NCBI GenBank assembly: GCA_035772405.1
Contig: JAYKKM010000378.1
Span: 588,501-652,500, forward strand
DNA from: Chrysogorgia sp. JL179-B06
Taxonomy: Eukaryota > Cnidaria > Anthozoa > Scleralcyonacea > Chrysogorgiidae
Direction of reading: 5' to 3'
DNA: 64,000 nucleotides
The notes beneath the pieces were generated by a model. The model was not told where the DNA came from. It saw only the letters and a program-made list of their open reading frames with translations, and ran no database searches. The number at the start of each line of letters is the position of its first letter. Positions within the stretch are counted from its first letter, which is position 1. This document shows, one piece after another, positions 12,331 through 23,605 of the stretch. A program made the translations under genes and the position numbers.

Positions 12331-13161
12331 CACAACGTCTGTCATATATTTCGAACGCCTGTCATATATTTCCTACCTAAAATCCATAAACCAAACAATC
12401 CTGGCAGGCCGATTGTTTCCGCTTGTAGTTGCCCCACCGAGCTCGTTTCCAGTTTTCTAGACAACGTTATGTATCCTTTGGTTAAGAAGTTGCCTTCTTA
12501 TATCAAAGATACTAAACATGCCTTGCAAATTTTCGACCAGTTACGTTTCAGTAGTTCCGATAAATTTATTTTCACGATGGACGTTAAGTCCCTATACACC
12601 GTTATTCCCCATTGTGATGGCCTTGAAGCTCTGAAGTTTTTCTTTGATCAGCGCACTAATTTAGAACCCTCCACAACCACGTTACTCCGCTTAGCAGAAC
12701 TAGTGCTTGCCCTTAACAATTTTTCGTTTGATGGTGAACATTATCAACAAATAAGTGGTGTTGCGATGGGCACCAAAATAGGTCCAAGCTATGCTAACTT
12801 ATTTGTTGGTTATGTTGAAAAACAGATCTTTGAACAATACACGGGTCCCTTGCCTGATTTTTTCGGCAGATTTATCGATGACTGTTTAGGAACAGCGTCG
12901 TGTTCACGTGTCCTTTTAGAGCAGTTCATCAACTTTGTTGATGATTTTCATCCTGCTCTGAAGTTCACGTGGGAGATCAGCGAGACCTCTGTGTCGTTCC
13001 TTGATATTTTAATTTCGATTAATGGTGATTCGCTGAAAACGTCGGTCTCGTACAAGCCTACTGACTCCCATAGTTATCTTCTATTTTCATCCTCTCATCC
13101 CAACCACACTAGGCAATCCATCCCTTACTCTCAAATTCTTGCGTCTTCGCCGCTTATGTAG
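12313..13161 (+). pseudogene. Penelope-like reverse transcriptase (5'-truncated)
   Basis: The frame encodes the PLE RT domain. Visible motifs are YFLPKIHKPNNPGRPIVSAC (start of the domain), FTMDVKSLYT (catalytic D of motif A), QISGVAMGTKIGPSYANLF (motif B) and FGRFIDDCLG (motif C, catalytic DD), then LKFTWEISETSVSFLDILI. The N-terminal part present in the 53.6-56.3 kb copy is missing, because the inverted copy joins here. The next frame (from 13139) carries the linker and endonuclease, so one frameshift near 13140-13155 separates RT from endonuclease. RT and GIY-YIG together would copy RNA into DNA at a nicked target. Confidence 0.88.
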
Positions 13162-13936
13162 CGACGACCAAGATTTTCAAGTCAAATCAATAGAAATGAG
13201 ATCTTTTTTTGTCCAACGTAGTTACCCTATCAACCTTTTAGACCTCGCCGTTCAGAAAGCTTTTCTCGTCCCCCGTTTAGACGCCCTTGAACCATCTTTG
13301 GAACGAGTTTCAAACAATAAAATTCCTTTAGTTCTAACATTTCATCCTTTCAATTTTAAAGTTAAAAATATAATTAATCGCAATTTTCACATTTTACAAA
13401 ATGATCCTGAGACGTCAGCCATTTTCACCGGCAACCCTTTGGTATCTTTTCGCCGTAATAAAAACATTCGTGACTCCTTAGTACATAGTGCCCTTAAACA
13501 AAATACCTCGGCACCAGCGGGAACATTTTCTTGCAGCTGTTCCCGCTGTAACACATGCCCTTTTCTCAATCCCACTACAGTTATTACTGCCCCCAAATTC
13601 GACCACACAATCCGTCATGCTTTTTCATGCACGTCCACCAACATAATTTATTGCATTTCTTGCGATAAATGCCCTAAAATCTACATCGGTGAAACTGGGC
13701 GACGCCTTTCAGACAGGTTTGCTGAACATCTTCGTTCCGTGAGGATCAATGATGGTGACAAACCTGTAGCCCGCCATTTCAACAGCCCCAGCCATTTGGT
13801 TTCAGACATTAAAGGCAGTGCCATCCTTCCCATTTCCGGTGGCAACGATAACCGCAAGCGGCAAGAGAAGCGTCTCATTTTTAAACTTGGCACCACACAT
13901 CCTCTTGGTCTTAACGAACGTTTTTCTTTTATTTAA
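13139..13936 (+). pseudogene. Penelope-like GIY-YIG endonuclease region
   Basis: This continues the upstream RT in another frame. The linker has CSCSRCNTCPF, a CxCxxC-type zinc motif typical of PLE endonucleases. It is followed by IIYCISCDKCPKIYIGETGR, the GIY-YIG-like core, then RFAEHLRSVR and ARHFN. The frame closes at 13936 with NERFSFI. The terminal repeat with its hammerhead lies 330 bp downstream. The domain itself looks intact, unlike the inverted copy. Confidence 0.85.
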
Positions 13937-14261
13937 TTTCGTAAAAGCTTTTTGTCATTTTATTTTGCTTGGAACTTTTTATTATTAGCTTATGAACTTT
14001 TTATTATTAGCTTATGCTCATTCCTTTTCAAGTCTTTGTTTCTATTATTATCGCCTAATCCCCTTGAATATTGGCGCTGTAATTTCTCCCACCCCCTCAG
14101 TCTGCTTATTGATCGACTGTAAAAATAGTAAATGACTTAACTTTTCCCATCTCATTAATTATTAGTTAGTTTATTTCCCGTGCATTTGATTGGCTACTTT
14201 CTACCTGTGACACCCTTTTGACATATATATATAAGCCCTATTTATTTTATTTCATCTCGTC

Positions 14262-14298
14262 TTACTCTGATGAAGGGCTCCGCTCGAAACGTCAGTAT
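14262..14298 (+). ncRNA. Hammerhead ribozyme motif, PLE 3' terminal repeat
   Basis: TTACT, CTGATGA (14266-14272), stem II GGGC/GCTC with loop TCC, GAAAC, GTC, AGTAT. Stem I is TACT/AGTA. The very short stem III matches the minimal PLE-type hammerheads reported in eukaryotic genomes, thought to act best as dimers. The motif lies downstream of the endonuclease frame, as expected for a PLE terminal repeat. Confidence 0.78.
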
Positions 14299-14378
14299 CT
14301 CGTCACTAAATTCTCGGCAGTTTACCACCTTTTCACTTTGCTATATATTCAAAACACTGTCTACGCAGCACTCTACTA

Positions 14379-14382
<4 letters not shown>

Positions 14383-14455
<73 letters not shown>
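14383..14455. repeat. (TA)n microsatellite
   Basis: Uninterrupted TA repeat immediately downstream of the PLE. It is followed at 14456-14545 by a small hairpin region (caccgtatat, then atatacggtg). Confidence 0.95.
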
Positions 14456-14460
<5 letters not shown>

Positions 14461-14930
14461 CCATCCACTGTATATGAGCTGTTCTGCAATCTGATTGGTT
14501 CGGCTATTCACCGTATATCAGCTCATATACGGTGAGTAAATGAAAGCAATAAAAATACAAAATGGTTGACCGTTTTGGTCAGCTTGATGAACAACAAATA
14601 TAAACCCTTCTTGAGAATGCAATACCACCACTGATAATACCAAAAAAACAACAAGATATGGAATGAAAATATTTAATGATAAGTAAATCCAACTAAAAAT
14701 TAGCCTTTTCCAAAATAAGGGGTGGTTTTGAAATTAAATTTGACATGAAACGACTGAAAACGAGTGTAAAGTTTTAAAAGAGAAGAGAGAAAGGTAGAAA
14801 TTAAATTAATTACATTAAATTTTGAATTTGTTTACCTCTTCCAATTTTTCTGGCGGTTTGTACATCACAGGGATGACAAAAGCAGAGATAAACACTTGCT
14901 TTAAGGTGTTTCATACATCTGCTAGGCAAG

Positions 14931-15340
14931 TTGACGGCTCGTATTTACAATAAAAAAGTTGACAAATTCTTGAGAAATCCTCCCAACAACAAGCCATTTT
15001 CCATCATTGACGACCCTACTTTTACCGAAGCAAATTCAGTGTTAGATGCGTTCGTGAAAGACCTTAGGAAAACTTGGAAAATCGCCGGTTTGGTCCACAA
15101 AAAGCCAATAATCCAGAGTCAAATTAAGTTGTTGTTTGACAGTGGCGAATTATGTCCAGCCGACAGCACTTATCCATCACAATTGCTTCGTACCGTTTGG
15201 TTTTACCTTGGCCTTTACTTGGGACGACGAGGAAGAGAAAACCAGAGGAAACTTAAGCCAAATATGATGATTATGATGGTTTTAAGATCAACAGAGCAGA
15301 CGGCAAGTTATATTTCGAGTTGAACCGGGAGGTCGCAGGT
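14931..15340 (+). pseudogene. Crypton-type tyrosine recombinase remnant (KIAA1958-like)
   Basis: The frame contains FSIIDDPTFTEANSVLDAF, KDLRK, a PADSTYPSQLLRTVWFYL segment and LGRRGRENQRKLKP. I recognise these as the N-terminal part of the Crypton-derived KIAA1958/ZMYM-type recombinase domain, up to the conserved RRGREN arginine box. After 15265 the reading continues in another frame (YDGFKINRADGKLYFELNRE), so a frameshift breaks it, and the catalytic C-terminus is absent. No ATG is evident; the N-terminus is lost. Confidence 0.65.
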
Positions 15341-15367
15341 TAAATCCCGTCAACAAAAAACCACTAA

Positions 15368-15986
15368 GACTGCGTTTACACTAGAGCAAAAGTTTCCGGA
15401 TTCGTCACGAATCCGGAACGTTTTGGTACCGGATTCGTTTTGCCGTTTACACACAAGAGGATGAATCCGAAATAAAACGTCCCGGTTTGGTTGCGTCTCC
15501 GGAGATTTTGAATCCGGAATCTAAAGTGGAAATTTGTATCTGGATACTTATGAATCCGGAATCTTTTGTAGTGTAAACGGGTATCCCAATGAATCCGAAT
15601 ATTTTTCCGCCCGCGATCACACGAGTTTGCGGTGCAGACAAAATGGCGGATGTTGTTGTTATTGCACTGTTGTCGGTAGTTGGTTGTCTGATTTTGTTGC
15701 AGGCACATATGATGCACGAACTACTCCAAGAAGTAGTTATACTTCATAAACACTCTCTGTAACATCCTTTCTAGCCTTCTTTTTGGGCGGCATTTTGGAG
15801 TTGTCTTTTCGCGAAATGCTTGGTAACCGATCCCGCATAAATGTTTCCGGATTTCATCGGGTGTGCAAACGATGTGAATCCGAATACTCCCGAGTGTAAA
15901 CAGCTTACCAATCCAAATACTCGGTTTATGATGAATCCGGAAACATTTACGAATCCGGAAACTTTTGCTCTAGTGTAAACGTGGTC
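15368..15986 (+). mobile_element. Harbinger-like MITE with TAA target duplication
   Basis: The terminal inverted repeats read GACTGCGTTTACACTAGAGC at the left and GACCACGTTTACACTAGAGC (reverse complement of the right end), continuing into aaaagtttccggattcgt. TAA lies directly outside both ends (15365-15367 and 15987-15989), the TWA duplication expected for PIF/Harbinger. Inside, an ATG at about 15644 opens a 38-codon frame (MADVVVIALLSVVGCLILL...) that resembles a Harbinger nuclease N-terminus and then stops. This suggests an internally deleted autonomous element. Subterminal aatccgga motifs recur in both orientations. Confidence 0.75.
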
Positions 15987-16050
15987 TAAGGCGGTTTAGC
16001 CGACGTCGAAGACGAGTCCGACTGGAAAATCTTTGCCCAGCCAGGTTAAG

Positions 16051-16140
16051 TTCCACAAAGTTTGTACTTTTTGTCCACAAAGCTTGTACTTTTTGTCCAC
16101 AAAGCTTGTACTTTTTGTCCACAAAGCTTGTACTTTTTGT
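16051..16140 (+). repeat. 22-bp tandem repeat, 4 copies
   Basis: Four consecutive units of tccacaaagcttgtactttttg; the first has tttg in place of cttg. Confidence 0.92.
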
Positions 16141-16284
16141 CATAAATACGAATGTACATAAATATAATTTGCACTACGCATGACGGAAGTAGCAGGACGG
16201 AAGCGCCATGGCGGAAACGTCTTTGTTTATGTCATTTATGTCTTTATTTATGTACTTATTATATATATAGTGGATGTCTGTATT

Positions 16285-16394
16285 ATAAAACAATTATACC
16301 ATTCGCTCTCGTCGTATATGGCTGATAGCCGACTCGGCGCTGCGCGCCTCGTCGGCTATCAGCTCATATACGACTCGAGCTCATGGTATAATTG

Positions 16395-16402
<8 letters not shown>
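16285..16402. repeat. Hairpin (inverted repeat) around GC-rich loop
   Basis: acaattataccat at the left pairs with atggtataattgt at the right. Inner arms include cgtatatggctgatagccga and tcggctatcagctcatatacg, with the loop ggcgctgcgcgcc. It is a compact foldback of about 115 bp, followed by (TA)n. Confidence 0.85.
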
Positions 16403-17132
<730 letters not shown>

Positions 17133-17156
17133 TTTATTGCGCCACCCGGTATATAG

Positions 17157-17345
17157 AAAGGATTTATGGTGAAGGAAAATTTCGAGTGTTGGAATACATA
17201 CATTTTGAGACCAAACCGGGACCAGTTGCGAAAAATGCAACTTCAAGGCCTTCCGGCTGGAATTGAACCCGCGACCCTGCGATACTAGTGCAATGCTCGG
17301 ACCACTGAGCTACGGAAGCCGTTGCCGAGAGCCTAGTGATAAGAT
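17157..17345 (-). mobile_element. tRNA-like SINE, single truncated copy
   Basis: The same repeat as the arrays at 35.5-36.5 and 40.7-44.6 kb. On the minus strand it has ggcttccgtagctcagtggt (A-box region), an Ala-like anticodon arm, and a B-box-like gggttcaattccagccgg, followed by the conserved tail down to ggtgaaggaaaatttcgagt. Confidence 0.8.
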
Positions 17346-17384
17346 TCTGGGTATATTATAGGTAAACTTATCAAGATAATTTTT

Positions 17385-17840
17385 CCTTGTTTTAAGAAAT
17401 ATTTCCTTATTTTAAGAAAAGTTAGCTTGATTTAAGAAAGTGTTTCTTGTTTTAAGATTTTCTTTCTTAAATATAAGATAAACTATCTTAGTAAGACAAA
17501 TTATCTTGCCTTAAAAACCAGATATATCTTGTTTCAAGATTTTCTTTCTTAACTATAAGATAAACTATCTTAGTAAGACAAATTATCTTGCCTTGAAAAC
17601 CAAATATATCTTGTTTTAAGATTTTCTTTTTTAACTATAAGATAAACTATCTTAATAAGACAAATTATCTTGCCTTAAAAACCAGATATATCTTGTTTCA
17701 AGTTTTTGTTTCTTAACTATAAGATATTAAATCTTGGAAAGAAAAATGATTTTACCTTCAAAACTGAAATATCTTATTTCAAGATTTTATTTCTTGAACA
17801 TATTAAGTAACTAATCTTAACAAGAATCCTGTCAAGAAAA
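17385..17840. repeat. 82-bp tandem repeat
   Basis: The phrase aagataaactatctta begins at 17475, 17557 and 17639, then a degenerate form (aagatattaaatcttg) at 17720, giving a period of 82 bp. Each unit contains short dyads of the aagat...atctt type, so the array is rich in small hairpins. It degrades at both ends. Confidence 0.85.
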
Positions 17841-18225
17841 TATTATGGTATTTTTAAAATTAGAAGATGATTAATATTGTTGGTGACCAAATACAAATTT
17901 GCTGCTGAGTAAAAACATTTAATTTACAATTATAATAATTCTGGAATATTTTTAAAGTTTACAAAAATATTTATTTAGATAAACCAATACAACAAAATAA
18001 GAGCTTTGTGAGAGATATGCAGACACCCCAGCTAGCACACAACGTAATCACAACGTTGGTTAAAAGTTGTGGGAAAGTTAAGTTGGACCTAATTATGAAC
18101 GTTGTATTAACGTTGGGATTTAACGTTAATTAGCGTGAAAAATAATTGGTTCAATAAACGTCATCAAATGTGTTTTTACGTTATCGGATGTCTATTGACA
18201 ATTAATCAAAGCAATTATTCGTAAA

Positions 18226-18733
18226 CGTCATGCTTTACCCAAAGTGGACGATACGTTAAATGCTTTGCGTGGCTCCCGGTATTTCGCTAAACTCGATGCT
18301 AGAAGCGGATTTCTGCAACTTTCTTTAGCAGAGGAATCACGCTATTTCACAACCTTTATTTCAAATAAGGGATGTTTTCAGTTTAAGCGAGTTCCATTTG
18401 GTCTTAGTGATATTAGCGAAACGTTTCAGAAAGTTATGGAATAAATTTTGTTTGGCTTTGAAGGAGTTGAAGTATCCAAAAATCATGCGATTGCGTAAAG
18501 TTTTTGAAAGATGTAGGGAACGTAATTTGAAGCTTAATGCCGGTAAATGTAAGTTCGGACTCAGAGAAATGAAGGTCTTGGGTCATGTAGTGTCGAGTCG
18601 GGGTATAAAACCTGACCCAGCCAAGACTGAAGCTATACGAGACGCTCCGGTGCCAACAAATGTGTCAGAGCTAAAATCGTTTTTAGGTCTATGTGGATAT
18701 GTTTCTAAATTTATTGCACATTATGCGGACCTA
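18226..18733 (+). pseudogene. Ty3/gypsy reverse transcriptase, catalytic box deleted
   Basis: Frames at 18244-18444 and 18398-18736 encode a gypsy RT. Motifs are HALPKVDDTLNALRGSRYFA, KLDARSGF (catalytic D), FKRVPFGLSD, then LNAGKCKFG, VLGHVVSSRGIKPDP and LKSFLGLCGYVSKFI. The reading jumps from GFEGVEV directly to SKNHA, so the YxDD catalytic box is missing. A stop (VME*) and a frame change occur at the same place, so it is inactive. It is 5'-truncated: no gag, protease or LTR was found upstream. Confidence 0.85.
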
Positions 18734-18735
18734 TA

Positions 18736-19181
18736 GTGGAGCCGCTAAGAGAATTAACTCGGAAAGAAGTTAAGTGGTCGTGGTCCGATAAACGGTCTCA
18801 AGCGTTCAATCAATTGAAACTCGTACTTTCGAAGGAACCGGTATTGGCATGCTTCAAATTAGTTTGTCCGACATTGTTAGTTACTGATGCCAGTCCCGTG
18901 GGGTTGGGGGCATTACAAAAGCAATGCACTGGTGAACATAAACCAGTTGCATATATTAGTCGCTCTCTGTCATCCACCGAAAAGATGTATTCACAAATAG
19001 AACGTGAAGCCTTAGCCACTGTATGGGCAACAGAAATATTTCATAATTATTTGTTTGGCAACGAATTTGTCTTACTTATTGACAACAAACCATTGACAAG
19101 TTTACCAGCTCCAGATTGTAGGAAAATTTTGCCACCGAGAATACAGCGTTTAGCGTGGAGGCTACATCAGTATAACTATAA
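18736..19181 (+). pseudogene. Ty3/gypsy RNase H, interrupted by a LINE
   Basis: Shows VLACFKLVCPTLLVTDASPVG (catalytic D of RNase H), GALQKQ, PVAYISRSLSSTEKMYSQIE, REALATVWA and FVLLIDNKPLTSL. It ends in RLAWRLHQYNYK, where the LINE insertion begins. The frame resumes at 21538 as IEHISGESNIADLLS, which fits the family exactly. A stop at 18733-18735 separates it from the RT. Confidence 0.85.
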
Positions 19182-21531
19182 ATATCAAAAAATTTGTTGT
19201 GGATCTAATGCAACAACACTGGGAAAATGTGTATTTTTTTGCTGAGGATCCAAATGCAAAATGGGAAGTTTGGAAAAAACTTTTCTTAGATGTCTTAGAT
19301 AAACATGCACCTCTTCAGCATAAAAAGATTAGAACAAAAGGTGTCCCTTGGATTACGACTTCCATAAGAGAACTTATTAATACAAGGGACAAACTTAAAA
19401 GAAAAGCCATTATTACAAACCTTGAAAACGATTGGTTAAATTATAAGAGCAGTAGAAATAAAGTAAATATCGAACTAAGAAATGCGAAAAAAGATTACTA
19501 TTCCACGAGGATTGCTGGAGAAAAACACAATCCTAAAAAGGCTTGGAAAACTATAAACTGTTTATTAGGAAGACAAAACAAACCAACTATTGTAAACGAG
19601 CTAAAACTTGGTGAAAATAGTTTAACAAACTCCAAAGATATAGCAGAGGGTTTTAATGACTATTTTTCAAATATTGGCCCAAATTTAGCTAGCCAAATTG
19701 ATACCTCTAATTTCAATTTTGAAACATATGTCAAGAATGCTAAATCAGAGTTCACTGCATTTCAGCCAGTCACTGTCAGTCACGTCTACCAGCTTCTGAC
19801 TGGTCTTTCAAGCAATAAAGCCACAGGTGTTGACAAGATTTCTTGTAAAATTATTAAGATAGCTTCACCTGCTATTTCAGATTCGCTTACACATATTTTT
19901 AATCAGGCTATTACTCTATCCTCTTTCCCAAATGAATGGAAAACGGCTAGAGTAGTACCCCTTTACAAAAATGGCCAGAGAAATATGGCAGGAAATTACA
20001 GACCAATTTCTATCCTACCAGCCATTAGCAAAATTATGGAGAGAATACTATATGATCAACTGTATAGCTACTTATCCAAATTTAGACTCCTAAGTGATAG
20101 TCAATTTGGTTTTCGAAAGTTCCATTCCACAGCTACAGCATTACTAGACTGTACAAATGACTGGTATATGAATATAGACAAGAAAATGTTCAACTTAGTA
20201 GTCCTAATTGACTTAAAAAAAGCATTTGATACAGTTGATCATCTAATATTATTGAGAAAATTGGAGCTCTACGGTGTAAAAGTCAAGCTTTATCCTTTCT
20301 CAATTCATATCTCTCAAATCGAAGTCAGAAATGCCAAATAAATGAATCCATCTCGTCAGAGAGAATTATTAAACGTGGTGTACCACAAGGCTCTATCTTA
20401 GGGCCACTGTTCTTTCTATTATACATCAATGATTTGCCTCAATGTCTATCTAAAACTAAACCCCGGTTATTTGCTGATGACACAAATATAACAGCATCTG
20501 GAGACTCGATATCTCATCTTGAAACTGCAGTGAATTCTGATTTAGAAAACCTTAGAAAATGGTTAATTGCCAATAAACTTAGCCTTAATGTCGCAAAGAC
20601 TGAATTCATATTAATGGGCTCAAAGCAAATGATTAAAAGTATTTCAAATTTGCAACCAAAAATCGAAATTGACCACAAACCAGTTAAACAAGTGTATGAG
20701 TGCAAAACTCTTGGAGTGACAGTAGACCAGCATTTGTCGTGGAAGGGTAATACTGAAAACATTTGCAAAAAAATAACATCGGGAATCTCTGCTCTTAGAC
20801 GCTTAAAGGAATTTGTAGACAAACAAACACTGCTTTCCGTTTACAATGCTATTGTTCGGCCATATTTCTATTATTGCTGCGAAGTATGGGATGTGTTTGG
20901 TGAAACACAGTCGAAACAACTCCAAAAACTCCAAAATAGGGCTGCTCGAATTATCATGAATATGACGAATGACACAGATCATTCTGTTGCGTTACAAGCA
21001 TTGGGTTGGAAGGCACTTAAAACAGAAAGGAAGAAAGCTAAGGCCAAAATGATATACAAATTATTAAATAACATGGGTCCTCAGTCACTCGCTAATTTAT
21101 TCACATATAAAAGTGAGATGACCAGCTATAATCTTCGAAACATTTCAAATAGTCTTTGTTTACCGAAGCCACGTACTAATAGTATGAAAAAAAGTTTTAT
21201 GTACGATGGAGCATTCCTTTGGAATTCTATTCCGAAGGAAATTAAAGAGAGCAAATCCATTTGTTCCTTCGAATGAAAATCGCTGCTTACTTTAATTGTT
21301 AAAAGCAAATATATGCGTCTGTAAATAGATTATTACCTTATATACTATATATACACCTATAAATAGATTATTATAATATTTTTATAATATATTTTATATA
21401 TTGTAAATAGCTTTAAAACACTTTTCTTATATACTGTTACTGTATTATTCTTCTATTATACACGCCCCTCGTGGAAATCAGCTACGGTTGACGAGGTCAG
21501 CGTGTTTAAATAAAGTTTTCTATCTATCTAT
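19182..21531 (+). mobile_element. 5'-truncated CR1/L2-like LINE inserted in gypsy pol
   Basis: Two frames (19199-20341 and 20434-21276) encode most of an RT. Motifs are VDKISCKIIK, MAGNYRPISILPAISKIMER, SQFGFRKFHSTATALLD, LIDLKKAFDTVDH (motif A), then after a frameshift near 20285 GVPQGSILGPLFFLLYINDL and LFADDTNITAS (motif C). The APE endonuclease is lost. A 3' UTR ends in taaagttttc and a (TATC)n tail. CTATAA flanks the insert on both sides (19176-19181 and 21532-21537), and the gypsy frame resumes exactly, so the insertion is precise. The clade is inferred from motif style. Confidence 0.85.
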
Positions 21532-21537
21532 CTATAA

Positions 21538-22860
21538 GATAGAGCATATTTCTGGAGAATCCAATATTGCGGATCTGCTTTCCACGTCAGGTCAGGTTGC
21601 TGATATGTATGTCAGATTTGTCGTCGAAAATGACGAGTCGAAAAGAGCCTTGTCGATTTCAGAGTTGAAAGCTGCAACAGCAAAAGATAAAACTTTATCG
21701 GTGTTGCATGTTTAAGTTAGTTCAATCCGGTACATGGTCAGATGATGAAAATATTAAGCCATTTCATTTGTTACGTGACGAATTTTCAGTGTATGACGGT
21801 ATGGTGTTACGAGGGAATCGTATTATAATACCAGAGTCATTGCAAAAACGCATTTTGAAGCTAGCACATGAAAGTCATGTGGGTATTGTAAGAACCAAAC
21901 AATATTTAAGACAAAACGTATTTTTGGATTGGTATGGATAAAGATATTGAAGCTTTGATACAAAATTGTGAAGCATGTTCCGTTACTCGCCCTTTAAATA
22001 TGAATACACCATTACAACCAGTGTCTTTCCCTGAGAGACCCTGGGTAAAGGGTGGAGTAGATATTGTATGTCCCATAGAGGATAAATACTTAGTTACGTT
22101 TATTGATTATTACTCCTCATTCCCAGAAGTTGTAATAACAAGAGATATAAGCTCTAGAAATATAATACGAGTTTTAGCAGATATATTTGCTAGGCATGGT
22201 TACCCTGCATGCAGAGGAAATTGTCTCTGATAATGGGCCACAGTTTATATCTAACGAATTTGCATACTTCTTGAGTTGTAATAACATAAAGCATGTGCGT
22301 AGTTCTCCGTATTATCCAAGAAGAAATGAAAAAATTGAAAGGTTTCATAGATACTTGAAAAAGAATTTTCAAGCAGTTAGATCCGATCGGGGAAGTCATG
22401 GGAAGATGAGTTGAGTAAAATCTTAATGTCGTATCGAAGTATTCCTCACCCCATGACTAAACAAACTCCTGCTAGTATGTTGTTTAACCGAGAAATACGC
22501 ACAACGCTTCCTTGCAGTAAAGACTTGGGCTCTCAAGGCCAAGATAAAGTTAAAGAAAACGTAGAATTATATCAAAAGCGTGTAAAGGCATATCATGATC
22601 AGAGAAACAACGTGAAACCACATCAATTTAAAGTAGGTGATGTTGTTTATCTGACTCATTTAAGTAAGAAACGAAAGTTAGATTCCAAATTTGGTACAAC
22701 GAGATACGTAATATTAAAGTTCCAAGGGAGAGATACCTGCAAATTGACAAACACTTTAAATGGTCGTGTCTTTGTAAGAAATGTTAAATATTTGACTCGT
22801 GCTTCTATGGACAGCAAAGCGTTATACGATGATGAAGAGAGTCAGCAAATTGTTGTAAAT
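21538..22860 (+). pseudogene. Ty3/gypsy integrase, frameshifted
   Basis: A broken reading through frames 21488-21715, 21708-21941, 21934-22230, 22187-22414 and 22411-23013. It starts with the end of the RNase H linker (IEHISGESNIADLLS). An HHCC zinc domain (LAHESHVG ... CEACSV) follows. The DDE core has [23 protein letters not shown] and [14 protein letters not shown]. The C-terminal part (FKVGDVVYLTHLSKKRKLD, YVILKFQGRDTCKL) resembles the GPY/F module. At least four frameshifts make it inactive. No downstream LTR was found; a MITE begins at about 23011. Confidence 0.85.
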
Positions 22861-23010
22861 AGTAGTGATGATAATAACAGAGTGTTAGTAATCAGGACGA
22901 AGTTAGTACAACAGTTGAACCATCTGTTATTAGAACTAGATCTGGGCGCATTTCAAAGCGTAGGGAATGTAAAGATTATATTTATCCCCTCGCCCGGCCA
23001 TATGGACTTA

Positions 23011-23605
23011 TAGTACGTATTCCATATAAGGTCATGCATATCGGACGTGACTGGGAAGAGCAAATACGTTGCCCTAACGAGCATATACGTTGCCCTGACG
23101 AGCAAATACATTGCCCTCGTACCAGCCCACTCGATGCGGATAGTTAACACGTTCGATATGTTCGATTATCCGCTCTTTTTAAGAAAAGTACGTTCGCCAG
23201 CCGGATAAGCTGTACGCATATTGTAAACAGATAATTTACCTTTGTTTTAATATATATTGTAGCTTTGGGAGTTGATTATTTCTCAAGAAAACGTTCGTCG
23301 AAGACAGCCAAAAGTTCGTTTACAATATGGTATTCGTAATGCGAAAATTATATTTTTGGGCATGTTCGATTATCCGCTTTCAAAGAGAACTTAGTTAGCT
23401 ACCAGGATAAGCTGTATGTATGTTGTAAATAGATAATTTAACTTTAAAAGAATATATTCTATAGCTTTGTGGGAGGGTTAGGACCTTTGTTGTTTTGGGG
23501 TAGGTTACAATCCAATTAACTTGGAGGATGGTACGAGGGCAATGTATTTGCTCTTCCCAGTCCCGTCCGATATGACCTTATATGGAATAAGTACTATAAG
23601 TACCT
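23011..23605. mobile_element. MITE with long inverted ends and internal direct repeat
   Basis: The left end (cttatagtacgtattccata) mirrors the right end (tatggaataagtactataag), and the match extends through aaggtcat..atcggacg and gggaagagcaaatac for more than 80 bp. Two diverged direct repeats inside (about 23155-23240 and 23361-23440) share gttcgattatccgct, ggataagctgta and tagataattta. No ORF was seen. Confidence 0.75.

Noticed and set aside
16051..16140. 22-bp repeats as a CRISPR or regulatory array
   Set aside because: The copies are directly abutting with no spacers; a simple tandem repeat.
18000..18225. LTR or gag for the gypsy element
   Set aside because: No pair of direct repeats flanking 18.2-22.9 kb and no gag or protease motif was found; the element is truncated.
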